Assembly (NCBI GenBank): GCA_936941205.1
Contig: CAKZJF010000028.1
Coordinates: 1-64,000 of the forward strand
DNA: 64,000 nucleotides
Direction of reading: 5' to 3'
Source of the DNA: an uncultured Candidatus Altimarinota bacterium
GTDB taxonomy: Bacteria; Patescibacteriota; Gracilibacteria; BD1-5; UBA2023
A program made the translations under genes and the position numbers. Below the pieces are notes generated by a model. The model saw only the letters and a program-made list of their open reading frames with translations. It did no database searches and was not told the origin of the DNA. Of the stretch, positions 22,945 to 35,153 are shown in pieces (within the stretch, counting starts at the first letter, position 1; every line of letters begins with the position of its first letter).

Positions 22945-24360
22945 ATGCAAATAAAAATCAATCCATCTATTATTGTTATCTGGAGCATTAATTGTGTTCT
23001 TTGAATGAGTATAGCCATACAGCAAATATGGATACCATACATGAGTGCTTATCAAGATAGTTATACATCTATTAAAAGTGACAATTTTAATTGAACGATA
23101 GCGCCAATTGCTTATGTTCCAAATTATCAAAATGCGATCAATGCTGATAAGCTAAAAACGTTTGATCAATATAATATAACCGATTTTATACCAACTCCAA
23201 AATATGATACCCTTCTTCTTGAGAATACATCACTTACAAATAAAGATGTATTTATGCAAAAGTACATTTATATAACACCTTATATGGGCAGTTATAGAAT
23301 GAATTATAAAGAATTTGATGGTTCCCATCTTTGAGTTGATATACGAGCGCCAATAGGAACTCCTGTATTATCCATAGCGAACTGAGTAGTTATAAGAACA
23401 ATAGATGGTGATTCTACTTGAGCAAAGCATATTGTTATTCGTCATGATAATGTTCCCTATAATGGAAAAATTGTAACACTCTATTCAGTATATACCCATT
23501 TAAGTGAAATTGTAATCTGAGAATGACTAAAGGTACGAAAATGAGATTTTATTGGACGAGTTGGAATGAGCTGAATAGCCACAACTCCTCATCTTCATTT
23601 TCAGATTGAAACGAGTGATGCACCATCTCATCCATACTGGCCATATACATCAAAAGATGCAAAGAATGCTGGAGTGAATTGGTTTGATGCGATAAATATC
23701 GGTCTTGGAAAAGAAAATGCACTAAAATATAGTATTCATCCTTTAAAATTTATTCAAAATGAATCCGTTAGTATTACCAAAAATACAAAACAACCCATAA
23801 TAGCATCAATTACTACTATCATCGATAATCAAAATTGTAATCGAATATTTTCTGATGTACCAAAACAATCGAGTTTATGAAAATTCTTATATCCACTTAC
23901 AGAAAGATATTGCATTTATAATGAGAAATGAGACTTTTCACCAAAAACACAAATCTCAAAAAAAGAAGCCCTCATGGTGCTTATGAAATATTTAAATATT
24001 GAACCGAGATCTTGAGATATAAGTCCTATGCTTGATGTACAAGTGTCTGACAATCTTCATTGATATCTCTTAAAGGCATTGCAACTTTGAATCATAGAAT
24101 GAGTCTACTTTCAGCCAGATAATACAATAACACGAGGAGAAATGATAGATTTACTAATGAAGCTATCAAGAAAATCGGATAATATTTCCAATACATCACT
24201 TGTAATATATACTGATATACCGAAGGATTACCCACATATACAAAATATTAATAACTACGCGAAAGTAATTCATGCAAAATGAGGAAGATTTTATCCAACA
24301 AATATCATTACACGTCAAGAACTTATAAAGATACTTAGCACATTTGAAGCATATCGATAA
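22945..24360 (+). CDS. Secreted M23 peptidase with C-terminal S-layer-homology repeats, 471 aa
   Basis: One N-terminal hydrophobic segment (IIVIWSINCVLGMSIAI) acts as signal or anchor. Residues 110-230 are an M23 domain: FDGSHLGVDIRAPIGTPV with the metal His and Asp, YTHLSEI, and TPHLHFQIE with the HxH pair. After residue 300 there are SLH-type repeats (FSDVP, ISKKEALMVLMKYL, GIIEGVYFQPDNTITRGEM, YTDIPKDYP), which usually bind wall polymers. So this is a wall-attached peptidoglycan hydrolase. It leads the four-gene surface run to 33639. Confidence 0.88.
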
Positions 24361-24362
24361 TA

Positions 24363-24390
24363 TTGTAATTTTGCATTTTTCGAATATTAT
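24363..24390 (+). promoter_or_regulatory. Promoter of the solute-binding protein gene
   Basis: TTGTAA (24363-24368), 16 bp, TATTAT (24385-24390), 30 bp before the ATG at 24421. It begins right after the stop codon of the preceding gene. Confidence 0.5.
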
Positions 24391-24420
24391 GCCTCACACT
24401 ATATATATTTAAGATTCTGT

Positions 24421-25815
24421 ATGGAGTACTCACAAAACAAGGTTATATTCTTTATTATAATGGGTATATTATGAATAGGAGTTTTATATGGAGCATGGAA
24501 ACTTTCTGATTCTAGAACAACAGCAAATACAACAAATATTCCAAAAGAAATGACTATCTGGATATTATGAGATGATACCAATTGATATAATCTCATAAGT
24601 GAAAAATACAAAAAAAAATATACTGAATATAAAAATACAAAAATTACCTTTATTAAGCAGGGTTCATATCAGTCATACGATGAATATGAAAAGATGCTTT
24701 TAAATATGCTTGCTGATGGAAATGGACCCGATGCTTATGCAATATATGCAAATGGTTGATCTTTTCTTGAATCAAAAGCGCGAGCAATACCATCTGAATG
24801 GATAAATCCAGAAATTATTCAAAATGAATATGATCATTTATTTGATGAACTTATTATTCAAGATACTGATAAGAATAATCCTGGGATATTCTTAAAATGA
24901 ATCCCATTATGATATGAATCTATGGGTGTTTTCTATAATAGAGATATCATAGAAAAAATACCAGATACATGGGATGAATTAGATTCTGCACTAGGTAATA
25001 TTGAACAAAATAATGAACAAGTTGCTATTGGTTTATGATTATCATCACAATATATACCAAATAATAATGACATAATTAGCTTATTTCTGGTTCAAGAAGG
25101 AATAAAGTCATATCAAGATTTTGGAAACAATTGAGCAAAGGCACTCGATAAATATCTAGCCTATTGAAAAATATTTGAGGCAGATGAAAATGGAAATGGA
25201 TGAAGACTCTCAATAGAAATGGATGAAAAAAATAGAAATATAGTTGATTTATTTGTAGCTGGGAGAGTTGGTGTCATCTTTTGATTTCCCTCTTTATCAA
25301 AAGATCTTGAAGATTCATTAAAGCGTGAAGGTAAAGATGTGCCAGACTTTATTCTTACATCTGGAAATATACCACAATTTGAATCTGAAAAGAAAAAACA
25401 AAAAAATATTGCCCGTTATTGGTATTTTGGGCTTTCTAAGAATAGTAAAATACCAGATCATACTGCTAAATTTTTATGATATCTAACAACAAAAGAAGCT
25501 GGGGATATTTTTAGCAAATCCCTTCCCTACTATATACCTGCAAGATTGGATATACAAGAAGAGAGAAAGATGGAGCCAATTTCAGAGAAATTACCAAAAA
25601 CAAAAATAAGCTCATTTATTAACAAGGAAAAGGGAGTTAATGCATCAATTCTCTATATTGGAAATATCGCTAAATATGAAAATACTCTTCACAAGTATGT
25701 ATCTGAAGATCCGATAAAAGGTTCTGATGAAATAATAGAAAATCTTCAAAAAATTCTCATGTGTGAAGAAAAAAAGGTCAATTGAGTAAATGTAGATACG
25801 AATGAGTGCCCATAA
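24421..25815 (+). CDS. Extracellular solute-binding protein (ABC family 1-like), 464 aa
   Basis: N-terminal membrane helix (VIFFIIMGILGIGVLYGAW) with no lipobox Cys, so anchored as an uncleaved or signal-cleaved protein. The body has the layout of sugar-type solute-binding proteins: LISEKYKKKYTEYKNTKIT, EKMLLNMLADGNGPDAYAI, IPLGYESMGVFYNRDIIEK, PDTWDELDSALG, VAGRVGVIFGFPSL, and the late segment TAKFLGYLTTKEAG. No permease or ATPase gene is near, so it may serve binding or sensing rather than transport. Length is typical. Part of the surface gene run, with its own promoter. Confidence 0.82.
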
Positions 25816-25827
25816 TCAATGAAATCT

Positions 25828-25855
25828 TTGCTTTTTTAAGAAAATGTGATATTAT
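25828..25855 (+). promoter_or_regulatory. Promoter of the 1754-aa gene
   Basis: TTGCTT (25828-25833), 16 bp, TATTAT (25850-25855), 27 bp before the ATG at 25883. Confidence 0.5.
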
Positions 25856-25882
25856 ATATAAAATATTCTATATGTATAGATT

Positions 25883-28800
25883 ATGAATCTAAAGAAAATA
25901 TTCTCATCTGTTGTTATTCTGACATGATTACTGTTTACGGTTTCATGGCAATCCAATATAGCAGTAAATGCTACCTGCTTAATAGGTGGCATACTTTGTA
26001 CGACAGATGTAGAATCTAAAGTACAAAATATTTGTAATGGAGATAATTGTATTCAAAAGTGAGTTGATACTATAGGAAATGATACTTCCTTGAGTAATAC
26101 GCTTTCAAAACAAACACTACAAACTTTTATTCAAAAGGTTGTAAAGTATCTTCTTGCCTTTATTAGTCTTGTTGCTATATTATATATAATATATGCTGGA
26201 TTTCAGGTGATGACCTGAGCTGGTGATGAGGAAAAATTAAAGAAAGCGAAAAATATAATACTTTATGTTATTATAGGGATACTTATAATGTGGCTTGCTT
26301 ATGCTATAGTAAACTGGTTCATGTCTAAGATACTAACACCAGCAACTGTTATTACCTATAATTCACAAGAAGAACAAACTCATTTTTGATTTTCAGATCT
26401 TCAAGAATACTTATTACCAAGTGTAAATGCCTATACAGAAAGTGATTTTAATACATTTGACTACTATAAGCGAGAAATAGAAAAACTAAAAAATCTTGCT
26501 TGAACTGAATTTTACGAAAAAAAAACGATTAACGAATGAACACTTCGGAAAATACAACTTCTTGTAACTCAAGCAATAGATACACTTCCAGATGATCCAG
26601 ATAATGAAGTTGAAAATCAAAAAACAATAATTCAACTTCAAGCAATCATATCAAAAACGATTAGCGAACCAAAATCAAGCACCCAAGCCAAACAACTCAT
26701 TGAATGAATCGATGGGTTTTTAAAGGGAGTGAAAATTGATCGAATAACTGCTGAAATACAAGCTAATCCAGATAATGGAAGTGCACCTCTTTCAGTAACA
26801 TTTCGAGCAGTTAAAGCAAGTGATCCATCATGAAATGACATTCCAAAAGAAAATTATATTTGGTGGATTCGATGACAATGAAGTAATAGGGTTGAACTTG
26901 GAAGATGACCTGTTTTATTATATACTTTTAATGACAACAAAAACTACAAAGTATTTCTCGATATAGTTTCTGCACATAGGAATAATAAAGGGAAGGTTGA
27001 TGTCCTTCCTTTTTCAGAATCAAAAGATATACAAGTTAATCCTCCACCATGAGTGATTCAATTACTAATCAATGGGGTAAATGCTAGTAAGCTCAATACT
27101 ATAAAAATACATCCCAATATAGCCAAAATGGGGCTTATTTTTGATGCAAGTGCGTCAAAAGCTGATGGTGGAATGAATATTACAACAACTCGTTGGGAAT
27201 TTTGAAATGGTGAAGAAATACAGTATGAATGATGACCTGGTGTTGAAAGGCAAGTATTCTCTAATGAAGGAAAATATCAAGTAAAAATAACCCTGGTGAC
27301 AAATCAAGGTCAAAAGATAGAAAAGAATATAAATATTGAAATACATGATCCGAGTGCGGTAATACAAGCATCAAAAGTTAAATGATTTATAGGTGAGGAT
27401 TTTACATTCAATGCACTATCTTATTTATGAAATAATTCAAATGTGAATTATCAATGGTCTATACTCGATGCAAATTCAAACAAACAATTTTGAAATGGAA
27501 AATGAAATATATTTTCATATAAATTTCCAGAAATTGGATCATATATTATTACCCTAAAAACCACCAATTCAAATGGGAAGGTAGATAGTGATAGTAAGGA
27601 AATTACGATTGAATCTCGTGAACCAATAGCGAATTTTGAACATAAGGTTATTAACTCGGAAAAGCCAAATACATATATATTTGATGCCACACAGAGTTAT
27701 GATCAAGATACAAAGGAATGAGAAAGTTTAAAATATGAATGGCTTATTGATGGAAAACGAGTTGAGCTCAGCGAAATAGAAAAAAAATGAGCCATTGGGA
27801 ATTATACATTTGATACTCCTTGAGCACATAAAATTGAACTTACCGTTATTAATAAAAATCAAAAGACAAAAACAAGTGAGCAAAGTATAAATGTACCTTC
27901 TATTCTTGCAATTGATGACTTTATTATTGATCCGAAAGTATCACAAAGAAAAACTGTTAATTGAGCACGTATTGACGCAAGCATTAATGCTCCAAATGCA
28001 CGATATTTTGAATGGGATTTTGGTGATGGAACAAGTCAAGTTATAGGAAATGAATCTCAACTGTATCATACCTATAATAAATCATGAAAATACACTATTA
28101 CTGTACGCATTAAAGACTCGACTGAAACATATAATAACACAGTAACTCGAACCGTATATGTGACAGATGCTGATACACCATTTTCAGTAGTAGAGATAAA
28201 ACAAAATGGAAAAATCATACTACCTACGAAAGATATCCAGTGTAATCAACAAGAATGAGAAGATGTATATCTTATAGATCGAATCAATCCTATTAGCATA
28301 GACTGAACAAAAAGTATTAATATAGATTGATCAAATTCAAATATAAAATATTGATGGCAATATCAGTGACAAATTTCAAATGAATCTACATTTAATCAAA
28401 AATTTACAGAACTTTGATGTTTCCCTGTAACCCTCTCTATACAATGAAATAATTGATCAACTCATTCTACTCGAACCTTTTTCCGAGTGAGTAACATAGC
28501 ACCAAAAATTGGAACGATAACAATTAATGATGAGAGTGCAAATGGTGGTTGAAATACAAATGGTGGTTCAAATACACAACAAAATCAAAGCTCTAAAATA
28601 ATCATTTCAGCATCAACAACAAATGCAAAAGATGAAGATGGTGTAATTACATCATACTTATGGTACTATTATACAGAATCTGACAAAGAACCTCAAGATT
28701 TTAGAACAACACAAAATTCAAAAACAACGTTTGTAGTTCCAAATATTAATGAAAAATACTATTTCTGAGTTATCGTTGAAGATAATGATGGTCTTGTATC

Positions 28801-31147
28801 TGACAGTAGGGATATGATTGGTGAAAATACGCCAAATTTTATTACAAATAATGGAAATATAAATCTTCCAATTATTACAATAACCACAACAAATACAAAT
28901 ATTATTGCAGGAAATGATATGACATTTGATGTATCTGTAAAGAATGTACTTTGAAAAGTTCTTACGGAAAAATCAGATTTTCAATGGGATTTTGATGGTG
29001 ATGGCATAACTGACATTAAAACAAAAGATTCACGAATTACTAGAAAATTTGATACTCCTTGAACATTCAATGTAAAGGTAAAGGCTACATATAACTGAGC
29101 ATCAAATACAAAATATCAAACTATAGTCGTAAAAAATGAATTAACACCAAAAACTATTACCTATAAGTATAAAGATAAAAATATTGTACTCAATACAACA
29201 AATGGTGTATACAAAATGGCAAAATGGTTATATGGTGAAAGCTCATCAGATAATACCTACTATATAGTTATAGATTGAATAAATGATGTTACCGGAACCA
29301 TGGAGGTAAGTGACTCTGTGGAAAGCAAAATGGTGGATTTCTCAACAACAGGTTGAGAAATAGTAAGTGACCAATTAATCACCTATCCACAGTCAGAAAG
29401 TGGAAGTATTCATATAAATCAGCAAAATACAAAGGTTTTTATACTTCCAAGAATAGAAAACTCTCCTGATGTAAGATATGCTATTGATTCTGATATTAAT
29501 ACTGATTCTGACTTAAATGGAACGAATGATGATGATATTGATAATAAAGATACAGAATCTTACGAACATTGATACCCTTTTATTATTAAAGATTTTACGA
29601 ATCAAAAAAGAAATTCAAGAACCATTCGTATAACCTTTCTTCGAAATAATACAAAAATATCTTCAAAAGCTATTGTATTACGCTTTGATTATATAAAAGA
29701 TATCCAAGTTACTCAGGGTTCTACAAGTTGAAGTTGAAATGAAACATCGAGTTGAACAATACAATTAGAAGAAATGATTTCAAAATATGATCGTGAAAAT
29801 ATTGCAAAATTTGAAGAAATTATCAGAACACTTCCACAAGATGATAGAACATATCTGATGAAGAATAAAAATCTTCTCATCGAAAATTGGGCAGATCCTC
29901 AAGAAAAAACAAGAATCCTTCTTACTATACAAGAATATATTGATTCACTTACTGATAATTCATCAATAAAAGAAACGCTCTGAAATATTATTACTTCCCT
30001 TCTTATTGCCGAAAATCAATCTGCAGATGATATCAGTGTTGCCCTCTCTGTAATTCGATCTCTTATATCACAAAATCATCCACAATACTCATCAATATCT
30101 GAAAAACTTGATAGTATTGCCGGACATCCAAGTAACTTTTCAGAAAATAAAAAATTATGAACGGAAATTCTGAGTATCATTAAGGATGATACTACTCTTA
30201 CTACAAAAGATAAAACAAACATAAAGAGTCAACTTATTATAATTACCGCAGGGTGATCTCAGAGCGTTAGTGAAGATGATGTGAAAGAAATCGTGAGTAC
30301 TACAAGTTCAATTGGTGGAATTGCTCAATTTTTGGTAGGCTTCTTTAAATTGTTTTTATATATTATCATACTTCTTATACTTGGATGATTATGATCATTC
30401 GCATTTTATAAGGTGAAAAATAAGAATTCTGATATTGCATTTCAAGATTGGATTATAGAATTATTCTCGCGAAAGTCCGATAAAACCAAGCAATGATTAG
30501 ATATAAGTCATTTGCCAATAAAAACTGAAAGTATTACACAAAATATACCATATACAATAGAAAAGAATGATATTCTTAATACAAATGAGAAGATTTGAAT
30601 AAGTAATGGTAGTATTTCCTCAAATTGATCAATCCCTAATTGGCTAAAAACAAAGGAAGAATCTATTCAAGAAAGTTGAGTTCAGAAGGCAGATAATGCA
30701 GAAATTGATCCACTTGGAAATTTTTCAAGCCAGTCAGCAGTGGTAGTTGAGAATACTAATACTCAATCATCTTTAGGTGATAATAAGTTACCAAATTGGT
30801 TAGTTAATCCTTCTAAAAATGAAGAAGTAGCTCCTCAAGAAGAAGTAGCTCCTCAAGAAGAAGTAGCTCCTCAAGAAGAAGTAGCTCCTCAAGAAGAAGT
30901 AGCTCCTCAAGAAGCCACATCTTCAGAAATTATAATAACTGAAGATGAAAAAACTCAGATATCACCATCTATAAAGGAAGAATCTCCTCAAATGCGTGAT
31001 ATACCAGATTGGCTAAAAGATTCTGTTCTAACAAAAACTGAGGAAACGAAAAAAGTTGAGCCAACCGTAGATAAACAACCTACTCCCATAAAAAATGATA
31101 CCCAAAAGACCGCTGTTGATGATGATATTCCAGATTGGCTCAAATAA
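25883..31147 (+). CDS. Giant VirB2-like / PKD surface protein with repeat-rich cytoplasmic tail, 1754 aa
   Basis: Continuous frame with many TGA-Gly. Order: signal peptide; two membrane helices near residues 88-150 around GFQVMTGAGDEEKLKKAKNI, the pattern of VirB2/TrbC pilin-like proteins common in CPR; a long outer region with several PKD/Ig domains (FEWDFGDGTSQ with YHTYNKSGKYTITV; FQWDFDGDGITDIKT with FDTPGTFNVKV) and a calcium-type stretch DSDINTDSDLNGTNDDDID; a helical segment; a third membrane helix near 1485-1510 (LYIIILLILGGLGSF); then a 240-residue tail with five EEVAPQ repeats and four PxWL motifs, the last at the extreme C-terminus. Probably an adhesin-like or machine-linked surface protein. 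A terminator follows the stop. Confidence 0.85.
30821..30910 (+). repeat. Five perfect 18-bp tandem repeats in the tail of the 1754-aa protein
   Basis: Five identical copies of GAAGAAGTAGCTCCTCAA encode (EEVAPQ)x5, residues 1647-1676. Perfect identity suggests recent slippage and likely length variation between strains. Confidence 0.95.
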
Positions 31148-31172
31148 ATACCCGAATTCGGGTATTTATTTT
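31146..31172 (+). terminator. Intrinsic terminator after the 1754-aa gene
   Basis: Palindrome with arms AAATACCCGAA and TTCGGGTATTT (31146-31167), starting inside the stop codon and followed by a T-rich stretch. Confidence 0.75.
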
Positions 31173-31227
31173 GCAATGTACCATTTTTGAGTTATATTAG
31201 TATGGAATAGTTATAATTCTGATTAAT

Positions 31228-33639
31228 ATGAATCCTGAAACTCCAAATTCATCCGAATGAGAAAAAGAGAAATTTCTCCATTTGTCGAATACTACAGAAC
31301 CACAAATATCCCCCACAAATACTCAAAAAGAGGCAGATACTACTTCACCTCAAAAAGAAGAACAAAAACCCGGATTTTTAGCCACCATACTAGCACAGCC
31401 TGATAAGGTAACAAGTTGACCAGTATGACAAAAAATTGAACAAGAAAGCACTTCTGCAACAAATCAAATAGGAAATACTATTCCAAAGAAAAAAATAGAT
31501 CCTATTACACCTGCTGTATTTTTTAAATACATTAGTGCACTTTTACTAGTAAGTTTCATATTTTTCTGAAGCTTCCTAGCCTATATCGTATTTAATCCCG
31601 AACAAACACAATTCTTTGTTCGTTTCGGAATAGATCCAGATGAGATAAAGGTTTTATTAAGAAAATTAGTAGATATCGTTTTTGGAATAATGACTCTCAT
31701 TTTTTCGATTATTTGGATTATTTATCTTTTTCGATCATTTTTGACTCCGAAAGAATACCAAAAAAGAAAAACTCTTGCTATTATGCTTGCAATTTTCTTT
31801 GGAATTATTCTATTTGGGAATATTACTGCATGGGCAAAGCTCGTTCAACAAATTAAAGTCATAGACCCTGAAAATCCATTCTGAAATGTACTTATATATG
31901 ATAATGAACTTTATAAATCAGAAACAGGAAAAGATAATGCGAAAATCCGAAAAACTTCTGAACTCATAGGTCCTATCACATTATTTTTTGATATCTCCAC
32001 AAATGCACAAAGAGTCGAAGAAAAAGAAACTATGACAATTGGTTCATTTCAAATTAATTTTAATGGAGCAAAATGTGTAAATGGAAAAGATGAAATAACA
32101 GGGACTGATCCAAAAGATAATAAAACACTCATATGTACATTTGACGAAGTAAAAACATATAATATCACAGGAAAATACACCTGAATACACAAGGTAAGTC
32201 GAGAAAAAAAGGAGGTAAATATTACTTTGCCTTGAATTGATATCAAATGACTCATCGAGAAAAAAGAGGGGAAAAACCTAAAATGAGAAAAAACTATTAT
32301 TCTTGATGCAACAAAATTGCAAAAAACCATTTGAAATCCTCTATGGATTGAGCCAGATGGTACAGAGAATAAGAAAACAAGTCTGATTCGAGTGGCAAAT
32401 GGACAAGAGCAACTTATATGTTTACGAATCATACAAACAAATGGTTGTGATAGAATATTTCTCATTAGTGATACTAATACTGAAAAAGTACATTGAGAAA
32501 TTACAGCAACACAAAACCCTGTTAATGCATTGGTATACGAATTTGAACTAAAAGATACCGATATTAATGTGGATGAAATTCAGTGATATAAATGGATAAC
32601 AAATGAATGAAATATTATTTGTGAATGAAATACAACAGGAAAGTGTGAATATGCCCTCCCAAAGTACGGGAAATACTCAATCACTCTTGAGATTATCCTG
32701 GCAAATAATGAGATTATACGAATTAAGAAAGATGGAAATGTCCAAGCTCCAGTAAAGCTTATGAGACCACTTAGAATTATGGGGCCAGATAAGACAAATT
32801 TAGCTATAGATAACAACTTTGACGACACCCTGAAGGCCTTCGTACTCAAATGAGTACCAACCCCAACAGAACTCATTCTTGATGCTCAAGATGTCGTTCC
32901 AAATAATCAATGACTCACCCTTCAATCAGTCGAATGGGAAATAATGGAAATATGACAACCTGTAAAGAAAAAAATAGGAATTAAAATAACAGCGGATATT
33001 TTAACAAATATGCGACATGAAATTATTGGAAAATATACTTTTAAGAATAGAGAATCCTGAACATTGGAGTATGCACAAGAAAGGATAATTGTTGAATCAA
33101 ACCAAACTGAAATTATTCCTGAATTATATATTGAAAAGGAATCTGACTATGCACCAACTATCGTACGAGCTGATGCATCAGCCAGTACTACAAAAGAATG
33201 AAATATTAAGAAATTTATTTTTGATTTTTGAGAAGGAAGACCACCAGTAGAAGGAGACTCTATACAAGAATACCAGTATTTGAAAGATGGAGAAAAAACT
33301 ATTACACTTACTATTATTCGTGAAGATGGAGTAAAGGCAGTGCTTCAAAAAAATATCGTATTAAAATCAAAACAAAAAACTATTGTACTCAATGCAAGCA
33401 ATTGGATTTGGTTTGCTAATAAAGCTGTAGATTTTGATGCAAATGGAACTGAGTGACAAATAGATACCTACATATGGAACTTTTGAGATAATACTCAAGC
33501 CTCATATGATCCTGCGCCCTCTCATGTATATAAAGAACCTGGACAATACAATGTACAACTCAGTGTAACCTATGATGATGGAACGATAAAAACTGCCTCA
33601 AAAACAATAACTATAGAAGCAACATCGGAAGATGAGTAA
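31228..33639 (+). CDS. Membrane protein with three helices and outer PKD domains, 803 aa
   Basis: N-terminal cytoplasmic part of about 100 residues rich in Glu, Thr and Gln with GFLATILAQPDKV; membrane helices near 101-123, 152-175 and 187-205; then an outer region of about 590 residues with Ig/PKD-type repeats. The clearest are IKKFIFDFGEGRPPVEG and IDTYIWNFGDNTQASYDPAP with HVYKEPGQYNVQLSVTYDDG. No catalytic motif. Together with the preceding gene it looks like one of a pair of large surface proteins, each with membrane helices and a cytoplasmic tail. TGA codons are frequent and fall at plausible Gly positions such as FGDNT. Confidence 0.82.
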
Positions 33640-33640
33640 T

Positions 33641-33673
33641 ATAAAAACCCTCTTAACTTAAGAGGGTTTTTAT
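33641..33673. terminator. Bidirectional terminator between the PKD gene and pyrH
   Basis: 16-bp arms (33641-33656 and 33658-33673) centred on one base, core CCCTCTTAA, with A-run before and T-run after. It serves both the gene ending at 33639 and the convergent pyrH ending at 33677. Confidence 0.88.
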
Positions 33674-33676
33674 ATT

Positions 33677-34387
33677 TTAATGAATATACGTTCATTCGAG
33701 AGTTTCTTCATCTAGCTTATCAATATCCTCAATTCGGCATACGAATATTGGCATCTTTTCATCCTTTGCAAGAGCAATTGCAGATTGATCCATTATTCGA
33801 AGTCATTGATTTAAGGCATCTTCAAGAGTAATGATATCATATCTTTTAGCATCAGAATGTTTTTTTGGATCCTTATCATACACTCAATTTACTTTCGTTC
33901 CTTTTACCACACAATCACATTCAAGCTCTAATGCTCGAAGTACAGCAGTTGAGTCTGTTGTAAAATATGGATTCCCCGTTCATCAAACACAGATAACCAC
34001 TCTTCCCTTCTCTATATGGCGCAAGGCTCGTAATCTGATAAATTCTTCGCAAACCTTCGGAGTGGGAACAGCACTCATGACACGAACTTCAGCATTTTGT
34101 TCTTTCAATGCTTCTCATAATGCAATACCATTAATCATAGTTGCAAGCATTCACATATAATCTCCCATAGAACGATCCATTCAGCCTTTCTCCAGAATAG
34201 CTCAACGAAAAATATTTCCCCCACCAATTACTACTACTACTTGAATATTTTTCTTTGTGAGTGCAATGACTTTCTGAGCAAGAAAGGAGAGAAATTCAGG
34301 ATCAATTCCATATCCCAATTTTCACTGAAGAGCTTCTCCTGAGAGTTTCAAAAGTACTCTCTTAACTGTATGTCCGTATTTTTTCAT
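33677..34387 (-). CDS. pyrH: UMP kinase, 236 aa
   Basis: Phosphorylates UMP to UDP in pyr nucleotide synthesis. Amino-acid-kinase fold motifs: [27 protein letters not shown] (substrate loop), [55 protein letters not shown] and the late [16 protein letters not shown]-type segment. Full length. Several conserved Gly, including both in CVGGTGNPYF, are TGA. Convergent with the surface operon and separated from the upstream HTH gene by a terminator, so it probably has its own promoter in the tail of that gene. Confidence 0.97.
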
Positions 34388-34400
34388 AAGAATATAATAA

Positions 34401-34422
34401 AAAAGACCATAATTGGTCTTTT
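34401..34422 (-). terminator. Terminator after the HTH membrane gene
   Basis: Arms AAAAGACCA and TGGTCTTTT with a 4-nt loop. On the minus strand it is followed by a T-run; it overlaps the last two bases of the stop codon of the gene at 34421. Confidence 0.8.
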
Positions 34423-34999
34423 AGAAAGTAAAAAATCACTGAATAAATAATACAAAAACTGCTGAAAATGCGAGAGCAAGAACAAAGAGGATAGATAATC
34501 CAATAATAATTGTATTTCGCTTCTTGAGCTCATGCTCCAACCCAGAAACTGTATATTGCAATGTTTTTGAGTCAGTCTCATTTCGCTCTTTAGCGCTTTC
34601 TAGAAGAAAAGTAGCCTTTTTGTATTCAATTAAAGAAATGGAATTTTGCAATTCTGTTTCTGTTTTTCAGAGTTTATATGATAAATCCTGAATAAGCGTA
34701 TCCTTCTTATCGATTGTTTCTTGAGATTGTTCGTACAGATGTCGGTAATCTACCATATAACCATCCTGTCATACTAAAGAAACTGTATGATCTGATGATT
34801 CATTATGAATAATCTCATAATCATCTGCCATATACCCAATATTCTCTTCCTTTACACGTGCAACATCCTCATCATCAAGAAATACTTTCTTTCCGATACG
34901 TTTGGTATTAATTCTTCCTGCCTGTATAAAACGATCCACTGTTCTTGTGGAAACACCAAGACGAAGAGAAGCCTCAACTCTATCAATAGTAAACGCCAT
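34421..34999 (-). CDS. Tail-anchored helix-turn-helix protein, 192 aa
   Basis: Residues 1-50 are a MerR/excisionase-type HTH (TIDRVEASLRLGVSTRTVDR, then FIQAGRINTKRIGKKVFLDD), a small winged DNA-binding unit. A linker and a coiled coil (about 85-160, LYEQSQETIDKKDTLIQDL and KKATFLLESAKERNETDS) lead to one membrane helix at about 164-187 (IIIGLSILFVLALAFSAVFV) and a 5-residue tail. TGA-Gly occur at residue 77 and near the end. So a DNA-binding head is tethered to the membrane by its C-terminus. It could be a membrane-bound regulator or a chromosome tether. It is divergent from the MarR gene. Confidence 0.85.
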
Positions 35000-35088
35000 A
35001 GAAATAAAATATATTGAATGTGGAAACTATAATATAGAAAAAATCTAAATTTCAAAAAAATACTCTTAAAGTCCTTATGTTTATATAA

Positions 35089-35116
35089 ATTGACTTTATG
35101 TGAAATTTAATATAAT
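35089..35116 (+). promoter_or_regulatory. marR-type gene promoter
   Basis: ATTGAC (35089-35094; TTGACT one base later), 15-16 bp, TATAAT (35111-35116). The best -10 box in the window. Confidence 0.6.
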
Positions 35117-35144
35117 TGATATATCAAATATTATTCAATAATAT
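35116..35144 (+). promoter_or_regulatory. Two palindromic operator candidates
   Basis: TTGATATATCAA (35116-35127) and ATATTATTCAATAATAT (35128-35144) are both perfect inverted repeats. They lie directly downstream of the -10 box and 10 bp before the MarR start codon, as expected for autoregulation by a MarR dimer. Confidence 0.6.
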
Positions 35145-35153
35145 ATCATCCAT

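Noticed and set aside
32049-32465. 138-aa antisense ORF
   Set aside because: Opposite the PKD membrane protein; rich in Phe/Ser as expected from reverse reading of Glu/Lys codons.
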